From Bradyrhizobium canariense (GTDB lineage: Bacteria; Pseudomonadota; Alphaproteobacteria; Rhizobiales; Xanthobacteraceae): a stretch of DNA of 64,000 nt. Shown here piece after piece: positions 1 to 8,656 of the stretch. Position numbers and translations under genes: made by a program. The stretch is from positions 1-64,000 of the forward strand of contig NZ_JAFCKJ010000018.1 of assembly GCF_018130465.1 (NCBI RefSeq). Reading direction: 5' to 3'. Numbering within the stretch: position 1 is the first letter of the stretch; every line of letters begins with the position of its first letter. The notes under the pieces are model-generated. The model saw only the letters and a list, made by a program, of their open reading frames with translations. It made no database searches and was not told where the DNA came from.

Positions 1-70
1 GACCGAAATCCGCAAAGCAGGCTCCGGACACCAGTCCCACATAGCCCGTTCCGATCATCGCGATTCGCAT
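1..70 (-). CDS. UDP-glucose/GDP-mannose dehydrogenase family protein, N-terminal fragment cut by window edge
   Basis: Only the first 23 codons are inside the window. They read MRIAMIGTGYVGLVSGACF followed by ADFG, the N-terminal Rossmann beta-alpha-beta (GxGYVG) that is characteristic of UDP-glucose 6-dehydrogenases, which oxidise UDP-glucose to UDP-glucuronate for exopolysaccharide or LPS synthesis. The ATG at 70 is preceded by an AGGG motif about seven bases upstream, supporting this start. It is divergent from the acyltransferase gene at 262. The exact substrate (UDP-glucose versus GDP-mannose or a UDP-N-acetyl sugar) cannot be told from this fragment. Confidence 0.85.
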   Translation of the reverse strand, partial: MRIAMIGTGYVGLVSGACFADFG

Positions 71-261
71 GAAAAACCCTGTTTGGCTTGGTTAACGAAA
101 CCCCAATTCGGGGCGGTTTAGCATTTTCCCGAGGCGAGGGAACAGCCCGCGTGCAAAAACCGGCACACGAATTGTACCGGTAAAGAAATCGTAAGCCGCA
201 AGGCGCCACACTGCTCCGCGTTCACACAGACCCGGGCGGAACACGCCTCGAAAAGGGACAC

Positions 262-1329
262 ATGGCACCATCAGGCACAATCGCCGCGAGCGGGGGACTC
301 AAAGCCCCTTCTGCTGCGCGTATCGATTGGGTCGATTACGCCAAGGGCATCTGCATCGTCATGGTCGTGATGATGCATTCGGTGCTGGGGGTCGAGCTCG
401 CCGCCGGCGAGACCGGCTTCATGCATGTATTGGTGGCCTTCGCAAAGCCGTTCCGGATGCCGGATTTCTTCCTGATTTCGGGCCTGTTCCTGCCACTGGT
501 GATCGACCGGGACTGGCGAACCTATCTCGACCGCAAGGTGGTGCATTTCGCCTATTTCTATGTCGTCTGGGTGACAATCCAGTTCGGCTTCAAGGCCCCC
601 GCATTTGCGGCGGAAACGAGCTGGCGCGACGCCGGCTTGCTATATCTGGAATCCTTCGTCGAGCCGTTCGGCACGCTGTGGTTCATCTATCTCCTGCCGA
701 TCTTCTTCGTCGTCACAAAACTGACACGGCGAATCCCGCCGCCCGCGATCTGGCTCATCGCGGCCGCGCTGGAGACGGCGCGTGTCGCAACCGGCTGGAC
801 CGCGATCGACGAGTTCTGCGCGCGTTTCGTCTATTTCTATTCGGGCTATCTGTTCGCGCCCTACGTGTTCGCGCTGTCGGACCGCGCGCGCAATCATCCC
901 GCGGGGGCGCTGGCAGCGCTCGCGACATGGGCGCTGGTGAATGCCGGCCTCGTTGTGCTCGGCGCCAGCGAATGGAAGATCGTGTCGCTCGTGCTCGGCT
1001 TCGCCGGTGCCTGCGCCATCATCACGATGGGCACCCTGCTCGCGCGCGCGCAATGGCTGAATGTCTTCCGTTTCTGCGGCGAGCATTCGATCGTGATCTA
1101 TCTCGCCTTCTTCCTGCCGATGGCAGCGACACGGACGCTGCTGTTGCGCACCGGCATCATTCCCGACATCGGCGCGGTGTCGCTGATCGTGACCGTCGTC
1201 GGCGTGATCGGCGCGCTCGCGATCTGGCAGGTCGCGCTACGACTTGGCGGCAATTTCCTGTTCGAGCGGCCGGACGCATTCTGGATCGCGCCAAAGAAGC
1301 CGGGCGCGGTGTTGCAGGCGGCGGAGTGA
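262..1329 (+). CDS. Acyltransferase 3 family membrane protein
   Basis: This is a 355-residue integral membrane protein with about ten hydrophobic segments. After a short cytoplasmic N-terminus it has the hallmark first helix WVDYAKGICIVMVVMMHS, with the D-x-x-K-G and terminal histidine typical of the acyltransferase 3 (OafB/NodX/OpgC-like) superfamily; a second R-x-P-x-F-F-x-I-S-G motif follows near residue 70. Such proteins O-acetylate or O-acylate extracellular polysaccharide, LPS or glucans using a cytoplasmic acyl donor. The divergent neighbour is a UDP-sugar dehydrogenase, which suggests surface-polysaccharide decoration, but this is inference. The substrate is not predictable from the sequence. 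Confidence 0.8.
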   Translation: MAPSGTIAASGGLKAPSAARIDWVDYAKGICIVMVVMMHSVLGVELAAGETGFMHVLVAFAKPFRMPDFFLISGLFLPLVIDRDWRTYLDRKVVHFAYFYVVWVTIQFGFKAPAFAAETSWRDAGLLYLESFVEPFGTLWFIYLLPIFFVVTKLTRRIPPPAIWLIAAALETARVATGWTAIDEFCARFVYFYSGYLFAPYVFALSDRARNHPAGALAALATWALVNAGLVVLGASEWKIVSLVLGFAGACAIITMGTLLARAQWLNVFRFCGEHSIVIYLAFFLPMAATRTLLLRTGIIPDIGAVSLIVTVVGVIGALAIWQVALRLGGNFLFERPDAFWIAPKKPGAVLQAAE

Positions 1330-1339
1330 CAAACTCGCT

Positions 1340-1440
1340 GTCGTCGCCCGGCTCGACCGGGCGACCCAGTATTCCAGAGACCGCAATGATCGACCGATAA
1401 GCCGCGGCGTACTGGATTCCCCGCTTTCGCGGGGCATGAC
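1340..1440. repeat. Paired-hairpin dispersed palindromic repeat, family A copy 1
   Basis: This intergenic element has two GC-rich hairpins. The left one (GTCGCCCGG, loop, CCGGGCGAC) runs into CCAGTATTCCAGAGA. The right one is GTACTGGATTCCCCGC, loop, GCGGGGCATGAC. Related copies occur at 5479-5597 and 44311-44412. It lies between the acyltransferase and polA, where it could act in transcript ends, but no T-tract follows. Confidence 0.75.
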
Positions 1441-1521
1441 AGCGGGGGATAGTCGCGCCAGCGGTCCAAAAATCCCCCTCCCAAGGCTGTCAAACTCCGC
1501 AAAAATTCATACATTGCGGCC

Positions 1522-4500
1522 ATGCCCAAGACATCTCCGAAGACCGCCGCCGATGCCGAAACCAAGCCCGCTGCTGCGACAGCTGCTGCCAAGCCCGTCG
1601 CCGCGAAGGCGGCCGGCAAGGGCGACCACATCTTCCTGGTCGACGGTTCCGGCTACATCTTCCGCGCCTATCACGCGCTGCCGCCGCTGAACCGCAAGTC
1701 CGACGGCTTGCAGGTCAATGCCGTGCTCGGCTTCTGCAACATGCTGTGGAAGCTGCTCCGCGACATGCCCGCCGACAACCGGCCGACCCATCTGGCGATC
1801 ATCTTCGACAAATCGGAGGTCACGTTCCGCAACAAGATCTATCCCGAATACAAGGCGCACCGGCCGCCGGCGCCGGACGACCTCATCCCGCAATTCGCGC
1901 TGATCCGCGAGGCCGTGCGCGCCTTCGACCTGCCCTGCCTGGAACAAGGCGGCTTCGAGGCCGACGATCTGATCGCGACCTATGCGCGCGAGGCCGGCGA
2001 ACGCGGCGCGACCACGACGATCGTCTCGTCGGACAAGGATCTGATGCAGCTCGTCACCGACAAGGTGGTCATGTACGACACCATGAAGGATCGCCGCATC
2101 GGCATCCCCGAGGTGATCGAGAAGTTCGGGGTGCCGCCGGAGAAAGTGGTCGAGGTCCAGGCGCTCGCGGGCGATTCCACCGACAATGTGCCCGGCGTAC
2201 CCGGAATCGGCATCAAGACCGCCGCGCAACTGATCGTCGAATATGGCGACCTCGAGCAATTGCTGTTCCGCGCTACCGAGATCAAGCAGCCGAAGCGGCG
2301 CGAGGCGCTGATCGAGAACGCCGAGAAGGCACGGATCTCGCGCCAGCTGGTGCTGCTCGACGACAAGGTAAAGCTGGACGTGCCGCTCGACGATCTCGCC
2401 GTCCACGAACCCGACGCGCGCAAACTGGTCGCCTTCCTGAAGGCGATGGAATTCACCACGCTGACACGCCGCGTCGCCGACTATTCGCAGATCGATCCCG
2501 CCAACGTCGATGCCGATGCGAGCAACAGCAGCGGCGCCAGGGGCGGCGACGGTGTGGCGAAAGCCAGATCGTCCGATGCCTCCGGCGATCTCTTTGCGCC
2601 GGCTGCAACCGCAACGGGCGGCGACAAGGGCGACAAATCGGCCAGCGTCAAGGGCGCGCCGATCTCGCTCGCGGCCGCGCGCGAGGAGGCCTTGCGAAAG
2701 CTTCCGGTCGAGCACGGCAAGTACCAGGCGATCAAGACGCTCAAGGAGCTCGATTCCTTCATCGCGCGCATCCACGATGCCGGCCATGTCGCGGTCGAGA
2801 TCCGCGCAAACTCGATCGATCCGATGCAGGCCGATCTCTGCGGCATCGCGCTGGCGCTGGCGCCGAACGAGGCCTGCTACGTGCCGCTGGCGCACAAGCA
2901 GTCCGGCGGCGGCGCCGGCCTGTTCGACGCGGGCCTCGCGCCCGATCAGGTCAAGCACGACGAAGCGATCGAGGCGCTGCGGCCGGTGCTGGAATCATCG
3001 GGCATCCTCAAGATCGGATTCGACGTCAAGTTCTCCGCCGTGATGCTGGCGCAGCACGGCATCACCCTGCGCAACACCGACGATGCGCAGCTGATCTCCT
3101 ATGTGCTGGACGCCGGCCGCGGCTCGCACGGGCTGGAGTCGCTGTCCGAGCGCTGGTTCGGCCACGCCATGCTCAAGGAGAGCGAGCTGCTCGGCAGCGG
3201 CAAGGGCAAGATCACGTTCGACCAGGTGCCGATCGACAAGGCCGCGCCGCTGTCGGCGGAAGGGGCCGACATCGCCTTGCGCATCTGGCGCGTGCTGAAG
3301 CCGCGCCTCGTCGCCGAGCACATGACCGCGGTCTACGAGACGCTGGAGCGGCCGCTGGTCGCGGTGCTCGCGCGCATGGAGCGGCGCGGCATCTCGATCG
3401 ACCGCCAGGTGCTGTCGCGTCTCTCCGGCGACTTCGCCCAGACCGCGGCCCGCGTCGAAGCCGAGATCCAGGAGATCGCGGGCGAGCCCGTCAATGTCGG
3501 CAGCCCGAAGCAGATCGGCGACATCCTGTTCGGCAAGATGGGACTGTCCGGCGGCACCAAGACCAAGACCGGGGCGTGGTCCACCACCGCTCAGGTGCTC
3601 GACGAGCTCGCCGAGCAGGGCCACGACCTCCCGAAGAAGATTCTGGAGTGGCGCCAGGTCTCGAAGCTGAAATCGACCTATACCGACGCGCTGCCGACCT
3701 ACGTGAATCCCCAGACCCACCGCGTGCACACGACCTACGCGCTGGCCGCAACCACGACGGGCCGGCTGTCGTCGAACGAGCCTAATTTGCAGAACATTCC
3801 GGTGCGCACCGAGGACGGGCGCAAGATCCGGCGCGCCTTCATCGCAACGCCAGGGCACAAGCTCGTCTCCGCCGACTATTCGCAGATCGAGCTGCGGCTG
3901 CTCGCCGAGATCGCCGACATTGCCGTGCTGAAGCAGGCGTTCCGCGATGGCCTCGACATTCACGCGATGACGGCCTCCGAAATGTTCGGCGTGCCGATCA
4001 AGGGCATGCCGAGCGAAATCCGGCGCCGCGCCAAGGCGATCAATTTCGGCATCATCTACGGCATTTCGGCATTCGGCCTCGCCAACCAGCTCGGCATCGC
4101 GCGCGAAGAGGCCTCCGCCTACATCAAGAAGTACTTCGAGCGCTTCCCCGGCATCCGCGCCTACATGGACGAGACGCGCGACTTCTGCCGGAGCCAGGGC
4201 TACGTCACCACGCTGTTCGGGCGGAAGATGTACTATCCCGACATCAAGGCCTCGAACGCCTCGGTGCGCGCGTTCAACGAGCGTGCCGCGATCAACGCGC
4301 GGCTCCAGGGCACCGCCGCCGACATCATCCGTCGCGCCATGACGCGGATGGAGGATGCCCTGGTCCGGAAGAAGCTGACTGCGCAGATGCTGCTCCAGGT
4401 GCATGACGAACTGATCTTCGAGGTGCCGGACGCGGAGGTCGAGGCGACGCTCCCCGTCGTGCAGCACGTGATGCAGGACGCGCCGTTCCCGGCCGTGCTG

Positions 4501-4560
4501 CTCTCGGTGCCGCTGCATGTCGATGCACGTGCGGCGAACAATTGGGACGAGGCGCACTGA
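1522..4560 (+). CDS. polA: DNA polymerase I, with degenerate proofreading domain
   Basis: This 1012-residue protein contains an Ala/Lys-rich N-terminal extension of about 40 residues. A 5'-3' exonuclease domain follows (HIFLVDGSGYIFRAYHAL; GDSTDNVPGVPGIG), then a 3'-5' exonuclease-like domain (roughly residues 395-600) and an intact family A polymerase domain. Motif A is DYSQIELRLLAE, motif B is RRAKAINFGIIYGIS and motif C is LQVHDELIFEVP. The polymerase fills gaps and removes RNA primers in replication and repair. The proofreading motifs are lost. Exo I reads VEIR (E426, R428) instead of D-x-E. Exo II has S505 for the Asp. Exo III reads LSAEG (L577, G581) instead of YxxxD. The enzyme therefore probably cannot proofread. 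It is monocistronic between repeat-bearing spacers. Confidence 0.97.
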   Translation: MPKTSPKTAADAETKPAAATAAAKPVAAKAAGKGDHIFLVDGSGYIFRAYHALPPLNRKSDGLQVNAVLGFCNMLWKLLRDMPADNRPTHLAIIFDKSEVTFRNKIYPEYKAHRPPAPDDLIPQFALIREAVRAFDLPCLEQGGFEADDLIATYAREAGERGATTTIVSSDKDLMQLVTDKVVMYDTMKDRRIGIPEVIEKFGVPPEKVVEVQALAGDSTDNVPGVPGIGIKTAAQLIVEYGDLEQLLFRATEIKQPKRREALIENAEKARISRQLVLLDDKVKLDVPLDDLAVHEPDARKLVAFLKAMEFTTLTRRVADYSQIDPANVDADASNSSGARGGDGVAKARSSDASGDLFAPAATATGGDKGDKSASVKGAPISLAAAREEALRKLPVEHGKYQAIKTLKELDSFIARIHDAGHVAVEIRANSIDPMQADLCGIALALAPNEACYVPLAHKQSGGGAGLFDAGLAPDQVKHDEAIEALRPVLESSGILKIGFDVKFSAVMLAQHGITLRNTDDAQLISYVLDAGRGSHGLESLSERWFGHAMLKESELLGSGKGKITFDQVPIDKAAPLSAEGADIALRIWRVLKPRLVAEHMTAVYETLERPLVAVLARMERRGISIDRQVLSRLSGDFAQTAARVEAEIQEIAGEPVNVGSPKQIGDILFGKMGLSGGTKTKTGAWSTTAQVLDELAEQGHDLPKKILEWRQVSKLKSTYTDALPTYVNPQTHRVHTTYALAATTTGRLSSNEPNLQNIPVRTEDGRKIRRAFIATPGHKLVSADYSQIELRLLAEIADIAVLKQAFRDGLDIHAMTASEMFGVPIKGMPSEIRRRAKAINFGIIYGISAFGLANQLGIAREEASAYIKKYFERFPGIRAYMDETRDFCRSQGYVTTLFGRKMYYPDIKASNASVRAFNERAAINARLQGTAADIIRRAMTRMEDALVRKKLTAQMLLQVHDELIFEVPDAEVEATLPVVQHVMQDAPFPAVLLSVPLHVDARAANNWDEAH

Positions 4561-4610
4561 CGGCTCTTCACCTCTGCTCACTTGCGCTTCGCTAACGCCA
4601 CAAACACGGT

Positions 4611-4730
4611 GTCGTCCCGGCGAAGGCCGGGACCCATAACCACAGGATCGAGTTGGGCGAAGATTGCCCACTACGGTCCCGCGCCACACTTCTCCCTGGG
4701 GGTATGGGTCCCGGCCTTCGCCGGGACGAC
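4611..4730. repeat. Family B inverted-repeat element, copy 1
   Basis: A 120-bp element bounded by 28-bp perfect inverted arms (4611-4638 and 4703-4730). Each arm is itself a small hairpin, CCCGGC-GAAG-GCCGGG. The inner ~64 bp shares the words TTGGGCGAAGA and CTCCCTGGGG with other copies. It lies downstream of polA and upstream of the LysE gene. Copies with the same ends occur at 8657-9047 (containing a gene), 13017-13150, 35329-35496 and 38527-38667. Confidence 0.9.
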
Positions 4731-4834
4731 ACTGGAGTGAGATGCACGAATCGAATTGTCCTCCGAGCAATTGCGCGATGGCCTCGCGATCGCCCGCACA
4801 TTAGAACCGTGCCGTCTCCCGCACCGGTTCAGCC

Positions 4835-5470
4835 ATGCCCCACACCTCCGCCCTGCTCGGCTTCGCCCTCGTCTGCCTCGGCCTCGTGCTCACGCCCGGG
4901 CCGAACATGATCTACCTGATCTCGCGTTCGATCACGCAAGGGCCGGCGGCGGGCATCGTCTCACTCGGCGGCGTGGCGCTCGGCTTCGTGTTCTACATGT
5001 TGTGCGCGGCGTTCGGCATCACGGCGCTGCTGCTCGCCGTTCCCTTCGCCTATGACGCGCTGCGCTTTGCCGGCGCCGGTTATCTGTTGTGGCTGGCCTG
5101 GCAGGCGGTGAAGCCGGGCGGGCGCTCGCCGTTCCAGGTGAAGCAGCTTGCGATCGACAGCCCGCGCAAATTGTTCGCAATGGGATTCGTCACCAATCTG
5201 CTCAACCCGAAGATCGCGATGCTGTATCTCGCGCTGCTGCCGCAGTTCATCGATCCCACCGCCGGCAGCGTGCTGACTCAGTCGGTGGTGCTCGGCGCGA
5301 TCCAGATCGCGATCAGTGTCAGCGTGAATGCGATGATCGCGCTCGCGGCCGGATCGATCGCGCTGTTTCTCGCAAGCCGGCCAAGCTGGATGCTGGTCCA
5401 GCGCTGGCTGATGGGCACGGTGCTGGCCGGGCTTGCGGTGCGGATGGCGGTCGAGGCGCGGAAGGTGTGA
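4835..5470 (+). CDS. LysE/RhtB family amino-acid exporter
   Basis: This 211-residue inner-membrane protein has about six hydrophobic helices. Its N-terminus carries the family motif TPGPNMIYLISRSITQG, followed by a G-rich stretch (SLGGVALGF) typical of LysE/RhtB efflux proteins, and later NLLNPKIAMLYLALLPQF, the conserved N-PK segment. These transporters export amino acids or their analogues such as homoserine, threonine or leucine by proton exchange. The length matches the family (about 205-215). It is flanked by a family B repeat upstream and a family A repeat downstream, and appears to be transcribed alone. The substrate is unknown. Confidence 0.9.
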   Translation: MPHTSALLGFALVCLGLVLTPGPNMIYLISRSITQGPAAGIVSLGGVALGFVFYMLCAAFGITALLLAVPFAYDALRFAGAGYLLWLAWQAVKPGGRSPFQVKQLAIDSPRKLFAMGFVTNLLNPKIAMLYLALLPQFIDPTAGSVLTQSVVLGAIQIAISVSVNAMIALAAGSIALFLASRPSWMLVQRWLMGTVLAGLAVRMAVEARKV

Positions 5471-5478
5471 GGTGAGGC

Positions 5479-5597
5479 GCGACCCCGCGAAGGCGGCGCA
5501 TCCAGTACGCCACAGCTTCTCGGCTCAATCCCTTCTGCCTCTGGAATACTGGGTCACCCGCCCCAGTGCGCAAGTGCGCACAAGGCGGGTGACGACA
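5479..5597. repeat. Paired-hairpin dispersed repeat, family A copy 2 (degenerate)
   Basis: This copy aligns with the one at 44311-44412: a decayed left hairpin, then GCATCCAGTACGCC, TCTCGGCTC and CTCTGGAATACTGGGTC, then a right hairpin CACCCGCC...GGCGGGTG. The right hairpin loop holds an extra CCAGTGCGCAAGTGCGCA, itself a small inverted repeat. It sits between two genes that converge on it (LysE exporter and GST). Confidence 0.7.
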
Positions 5598-5607
5598 GCC
5601 TCCCCCC

Positions 5608-6234
5608 TCAATCCAGCTTCGCCTCCATGCCCCGCTTTACCGCCGGGCGTGCCATCAAGGCCTCGTACCAGCGCTTGACGTTGGGGAAGTCGGTCAGCTC
5701 AACCTTGTGGCGAGGGTGACGCCAGGCCCAGCCCAGGATGGCAAAATCAGCAACCGAGAGCTCGCCGGCGACGAAGTCGCGGTCCGCCAGCCGCCGGTCG
5801 AGCACGCCGTAGAGCCGGCGCGTCTCGGCCATGTAGCGCTTGAGGCCGTAGGCGCGGTCCTGCTCGTTCTCGAGCGCGATGAAATGGTGCACCTGGCCCG
5901 GCATCGGCCCGAAGCCGCCCATCTGCCACATCAGCCATTCATAGACGGGAATGCGGCCCGAAAGCGATTTCGGCAGGAATTTGCCGGTCTTTTCGCCGAG
6001 ATAAAGCAGGATCGCGCCCGACTCGAAGATGCTGACGGGCTTGCCGTCCGGCCCCTCGGGATCGAGGATCGCGGGAATCTTGTTGTTGGGTGAGAGCTTC
6101 AGGAACTCCGGCGCCATCTGTTCGCCCTTGCTGATGTTCACCGGGATCACCTTGTAGGGCAGCCCCATTTCCTCCAGCGCGACCGAGATCTTGCGGCCGT
6201 TCGGCGTATTCCAGGTGTGCAGCTCGATGGTCAT
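5608..6234 (-). CDS. Glutathione S-transferase family protein
   Basis: From the chosen ATG at 6234 the protein has 208 residues and starts [20 protein letters not shown], a thioredoxin-fold GST N-terminal domain in which the usual Ser/Tyr region reads TPNGRK. The downstream [15 protein letters not shown] and [15 protein letters not shown] segments bind glutathione, and an all-alpha C-terminal domain follows (about residues 90-205). It resembles the YghU/YfcG-type nu-class GSTs, which reduce disulfides or peroxides. The reading frame remains open upstream to 6450, but the extra codons are made of a 13-bp tandem repeat and lack family similarity, so the shorter start is preferred. It is divergent from pyrE. 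Confidence 0.87.
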   Translation of the reverse strand: MTIELHTWNTPNGRKISVALEEMGLPYKVIPVNISKGEQMAPEFLKLSPNNKIPAILDPEGPDGKPVSIFESGAILLYLGEKTGKFLPKSLSGRIPVYEWLMWQMGGFGPMPGQVHHFIALENEQDRAYGLKRYMAETRRLYGVLDRRLADRDFVAGELSVADFAILGWAWRHPRHKVELTDFPNVKRWYEALMARPAVKRGMEAKLD

Positions 6235-6246
6235 TTTTCGCGTATC

Positions 6247-6312
6247 CTTGCCCAGTTCTCTTGCCCAGTTCTCTTGCCCAGTGTTCTTGTCGGTGTTCTT
6301 GCCCAGTTTTCT
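6247..6312 (-). repeat. 13-bp tandem repeats immediately upstream of the GST start
   Basis: Read on the minus strand, the unit ACTGGGCAAGAGA occurs twice exactly. A variant precedes it (ACTGGGCAAGAAC...ACAAGAAC) and another follows it (ACTGGGCAAGGATACGCG), ending about four bases before the ATG at 6234. The last unit supplies the only Shine-Dalgarno-like AAGGA. The repeats also translate in frame with the GST ([15 protein letters not shown]), so an alternative extended N-terminus cannot be excluded. Confidence 0.75.
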
Positions 6313-6471
6313 GCCCGAGATCTCCGGCATCCACCTACTCCAGAAGGTTGCACCCCCACAACCGGCGGGCCGGGATGGCCGATCCCTGTTGACGGGGGAA
6401 GCCCCCTCTGGAATGTCGGGGCCGTCGCGGATAAATTCCGCCACCTCCAAGAACGCTCCCGAGGGCCCGCC

Positions 6472-7035
6472 GTGTCTAAATCAGCCTCCCGCGCCCGCCT
6501 GTTCGAGATCATCCGCCGGCGCTCCTTCGGCCGCGGCGACGTGACGCTCGCGTCGGGCCGCAAGAGCGATTTCTACTTCAACCTCAAGCCGACCATGCTC
6601 GATCCGGAGGGCGCGACCCTGCTCGCCGAGCTGACCTATGAGGCGCTGAAGGACGATCAGCTCGATTTCATCGGCGGGCTCGAGATGGGCGCGGTGCCGC
6701 TGGCCGGCGCGCTGGCGCAGATCTCCTGGATCAAGGGCCATCCCATCGCGGCCTTCTTCGTGCGCAAGAAGCCGAAGGAGCACGGCGCCAAGCTCGCGAT
6801 CGAGGGGCTGCCCAAGGGCGAGACGCTGGCGGGCAAGCGCGTCGTGATCGTCGAGGACGTCACCACGACAGGCGGCTCGGCGATGAAGGCGGTGGAATCG
6901 GTGCGCGAGACCGGCGCCGAGGTGGTGCTGGTACTGACCATGGTCGACCGCGAGGAAGGCGCCGACGACACCTTTGGCGCGGCCGGCCTGCCGTTCCGCT
7001 CGCTGTACAAGGCGTCGGAGTTTTTGAAGGCTTGA
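6472..7035 (+). CDS. pyrE: Orotate phosphoribosyltransferase
   Basis: Starting at GTG 6472, the product is 187 residues, the normal length for bacterial PyrE. It converts orotate plus PRPP to orotidine 5'-monophosphate in de novo pyrimidine synthesis. Visible features are the substrate loop [16 protein letters not shown] near the N-terminus, the catalytic flexible-loop lysines [10 protein letters not shown], and the PRPP-binding motif [19 protein letters not shown] (EDVTTTGGS). An earlier in-frame ATG at 6217 would add 85 residues that run antisense through the GST leader repeats and resemble no PyrE sequence, so it was not used. It is divergent from the GST gene. Confidence 0.95.
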   Translation: MSKSASRARLFEIIRRRSFGRGDVTLASGRKSDFYFNLKPTMLDPEGATLLAELTYEALKDDQLDFIGGLEMGAVPLAGALAQISWIKGHPIAAFFVRKKPKEHGAKLAIEGLPKGETLAGKRVVIVEDVTTTGGSAMKAVESVRETGAEVVLVLTMVDREEGADDTFGAAGLPFRSLYKASEFLKA

Positions 7036-7042
7036 TACCTCC

Positions 7043-7101
7043 CGTGTCCCGGGCGCGGCGCAGCGTTCCCGGCGATGCGTTGCGCTGCGTCCGGGGCACG
7101 A
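7043..7101. repeat. Imperfect palindrome downstream of pyrE (family E)
   Basis: The sequence GTGTCCCGGGCGCGGCGCAGCG faces CGCTGCGTCCGGGGCACG across a short loop, giving a long imperfect hairpin 7 bp after the pyrE stop. A related, more diverged copy lies at 8048-8094. It could end the pyrE transcript, although no U-tract follows. Confidence 0.6.
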
Positions 7102-7230
7102 GAGTCCGCTAAGACCTGCCCCCCTTCAACCGCTCATTTACCATCCCGCCTTATGGTGAATCATGTGCTGAGACCTGATGGTCCCGGCCGTTTGAGTAGC
7201 GTCGGGTGGAGTAAGCGTTTGCGTACAGTC

Positions 7231-8037
7231 ATGTCCCATGCGCGCCGGCGGCGTCGCGCGATGCTTGTAGCCGCCACACTGGCAGCACCGCTGCTTGCGG
7301 CTCCGGCCCCGGTTTCGGCCGAAGGCCTGTTCGACTTCTTCTTCGGCGGAATGCAGCAGCAACAGCGGCCGCAGCGCGAGGTGCCGCCGCAGGCAAGCTC
7401 CTACGCCGACCCCTTCACCGGCCAGCAGAATGCCCCAAGCCCGCAATACGTGCCGCCGACACGTTCGGCCGCCGCCGGCGGCTCGGGACCGGCGTTCTGC
7501 GTGCGCAGCTGCGACGGCAAATATTTTCCGCTGATGCGCGGCCTCACCTCACCCGCGCAGATGTGTCAGGCATTCTGTCCTGCAAGCCCGACAAAGATCT
7601 ATTTCGGCTCCTCGATCGATGGCGCCGCGTCACAGACCGGCGAGCGCTACGCCGACAGCGAGAATGCGTTCGCCTATCGCAAGGCGCTGCGCGCCGACTG
7701 CACCTGCAACGGCCGCGAGCCGGTCGGCCTCGCTCCGGTCGATCTGGCGCTGGACTCGTCGCTAAAACCCGGCGACGTGATCGCCACCAGCGACGGCCTC
7801 GTCGCCTATACCGGCATCCGCGTCGGCAACGACCAGACTGCCGACTTCACCCCGGTCGCCTCCTATCCCGGCCTCACCGCGCAAGTTCGCGCGCGCCTTG
7901 GCGAGATGAAGGTGGCACCGGTGCGCGCCGAGACGGTCGCGGCGGATGCCCCGGCCGCGGAGATCGTGCGCGAGACGCTGCCTGACGTGACGGTGCCGAA
8001 GACGCAGAAGCCGGCGAAGCGGGCGGGGCTGGATTAG
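7231..8037 (+). CDS. DUF2865 domain-containing secreted protein
   Basis: This 268-residue protein has an Arg-rich N-terminus and a hydrophobic signal segment (AMLVAATLAAPLLAAPAPVSA) with likely cleavage near residue 30, so it is predicted periplasmic or surface-exposed. A low-complexity Q/P-rich linker follows. The DUF2865-type core reads AFCVRSCDGKYFPL and MCQAFCPASPTKIYFGSSID, with conserved cysteines and a later DCTCNG. The C-terminus is Ala/Pro-rich. In-frame ATG codons at 7153 and 7075 exist, but the signal peptide begins properly at 7231. DUF2865 proteins are common in Bradyrhizobiaceae and have no assigned function. Confidence 0.8.
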   Translation: MSHARRRRRAMLVAATLAAPLLAAPAPVSAEGLFDFFFGGMQQQQRPQREVPPQASSYADPFTGQQNAPSPQYVPPTRSAAAGGSGPAFCVRSCDGKYFPLMRGLTSPAQMCQAFCPASPTKIYFGSSIDGAASQTGERYADSENAFAYRKALRADCTCNGREPVGLAPVDLALDSSLKPGDVIATSDGLVAYTGIRVGNDQTADFTPVASYPGLTAQVRARLGEMKVAPVRAETVAADAPAAEIVRETLPDVTVPKTQKPAKRAGLD

Positions 8038-8047
8038 CGACCAGTCT

Positions 8048-8094
8048 GGTGTCCCGGACGCGACGCGGCATGAAATGACGCGACGCAGAGCCAC
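8048..8094. repeat. Diverged copy of the family E palindrome
   Basis: TGTCCCGGACGCGACGC faces GCGACGCAGAGCCACGAGA in the gap between the DUF2865 gene and the convergent hypothetical gene at 8099. It is similar to 7043-7101 but with a weaker stem. Confidence 0.45.
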
Positions 8095-8098
8095 GAGA

Positions 8099-8530
8099 TC
8101 ACCGTCCGATGATCACGCCGATCACATTCGGCGCCGCCAGATATTTCTCCTCGATCGCCGCGCGCGCGGCGGCGCGGTTGTCTGCCGTGAGCAGGCCGCG
8201 TTTCTCGGCCAGGATCATCCAGCAAAAACCCCACCAGTCGGTGAGCATGCCTTGATCGTCGACGAGGTCATAACCCTGCTCGGCGGCGAAGATGCGCGCA
8301 TGCGCTTCGTCGAGCGTGTCGAGGAACAGATGGTCCTCGGCCGAGAACAGATCGTCGCTGACATCGTCGATGGTGTAGCCCCAGATCGACTGGCACACCG
8401 CGTTGAACTCGCGGTCGAACTGGTCGTCGTCGACCGCATAACGCCGCGCCGCCTGATGCAGCCGCGACAGCGACCGCGCAAAATCGGCGATCCTGGTGAG
8501 GGCAAATTGATCGAAGGCAATGGTGGACAT
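8099..8530 (-). CDS. Conserved hypothetical protein
   Basis: A 143-residue soluble acidic protein beginning MSTIAFDQFALTRIADFARS. It is rich in helices and in Asp/Glu (VDDDQFDREFNAVCQSIWG; DDVSDDLFSAEDHLFL) and ends in VIGVIIGR. I recognise no domain, no signal peptide and no membrane segment. An upstream in-frame ATG at 8575 would add 15 residues; the internal start at 8530 fits the protein better but neither has a strong ribosome-binding site. It is convergent with the DUF2865 gene and divergent from the GIY-YIG element. Function unknown. Confidence 0.7.
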   Translation of the reverse strand: MSTIAFDQFALTRIADFARSLSRLHQAARRYAVDDDQFDREFNAVCQSIWGYTIDDVSDDLFSAEDHLFLDTLDEAHARIFAAEQGYDLVDDQGMLTDWWGFCWMILAEKRGLLTADNRAAARAAIEEKYLAAPNVIGVIIGR

Positions 8531-8656
8531 GTAGTCCTCGCGAAGTCTGACAGACCCTAGATATTGTGTCGGCAACGCGCCGAATCACAATGATATATCA
8601 AAGACTTGCTAAAGTGTTCTTAATTTGTTCTGATACTGACGCCTTCATTTGAGAGC

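Noticed and set aside
2995-4770. A 591-codon open frame antisense to polA
   Set aside because: It is a low-complexity, Arg/His/Gly-rich shadow of a high-GC gene. polA motifs on the other strand are unambiguous.
6217-6471. An 85-residue N-terminal extension of PyrE
   Set aside because: It is the reverse complement of the GST leader repeats and PyrE of normal length starts at GTG 6472.
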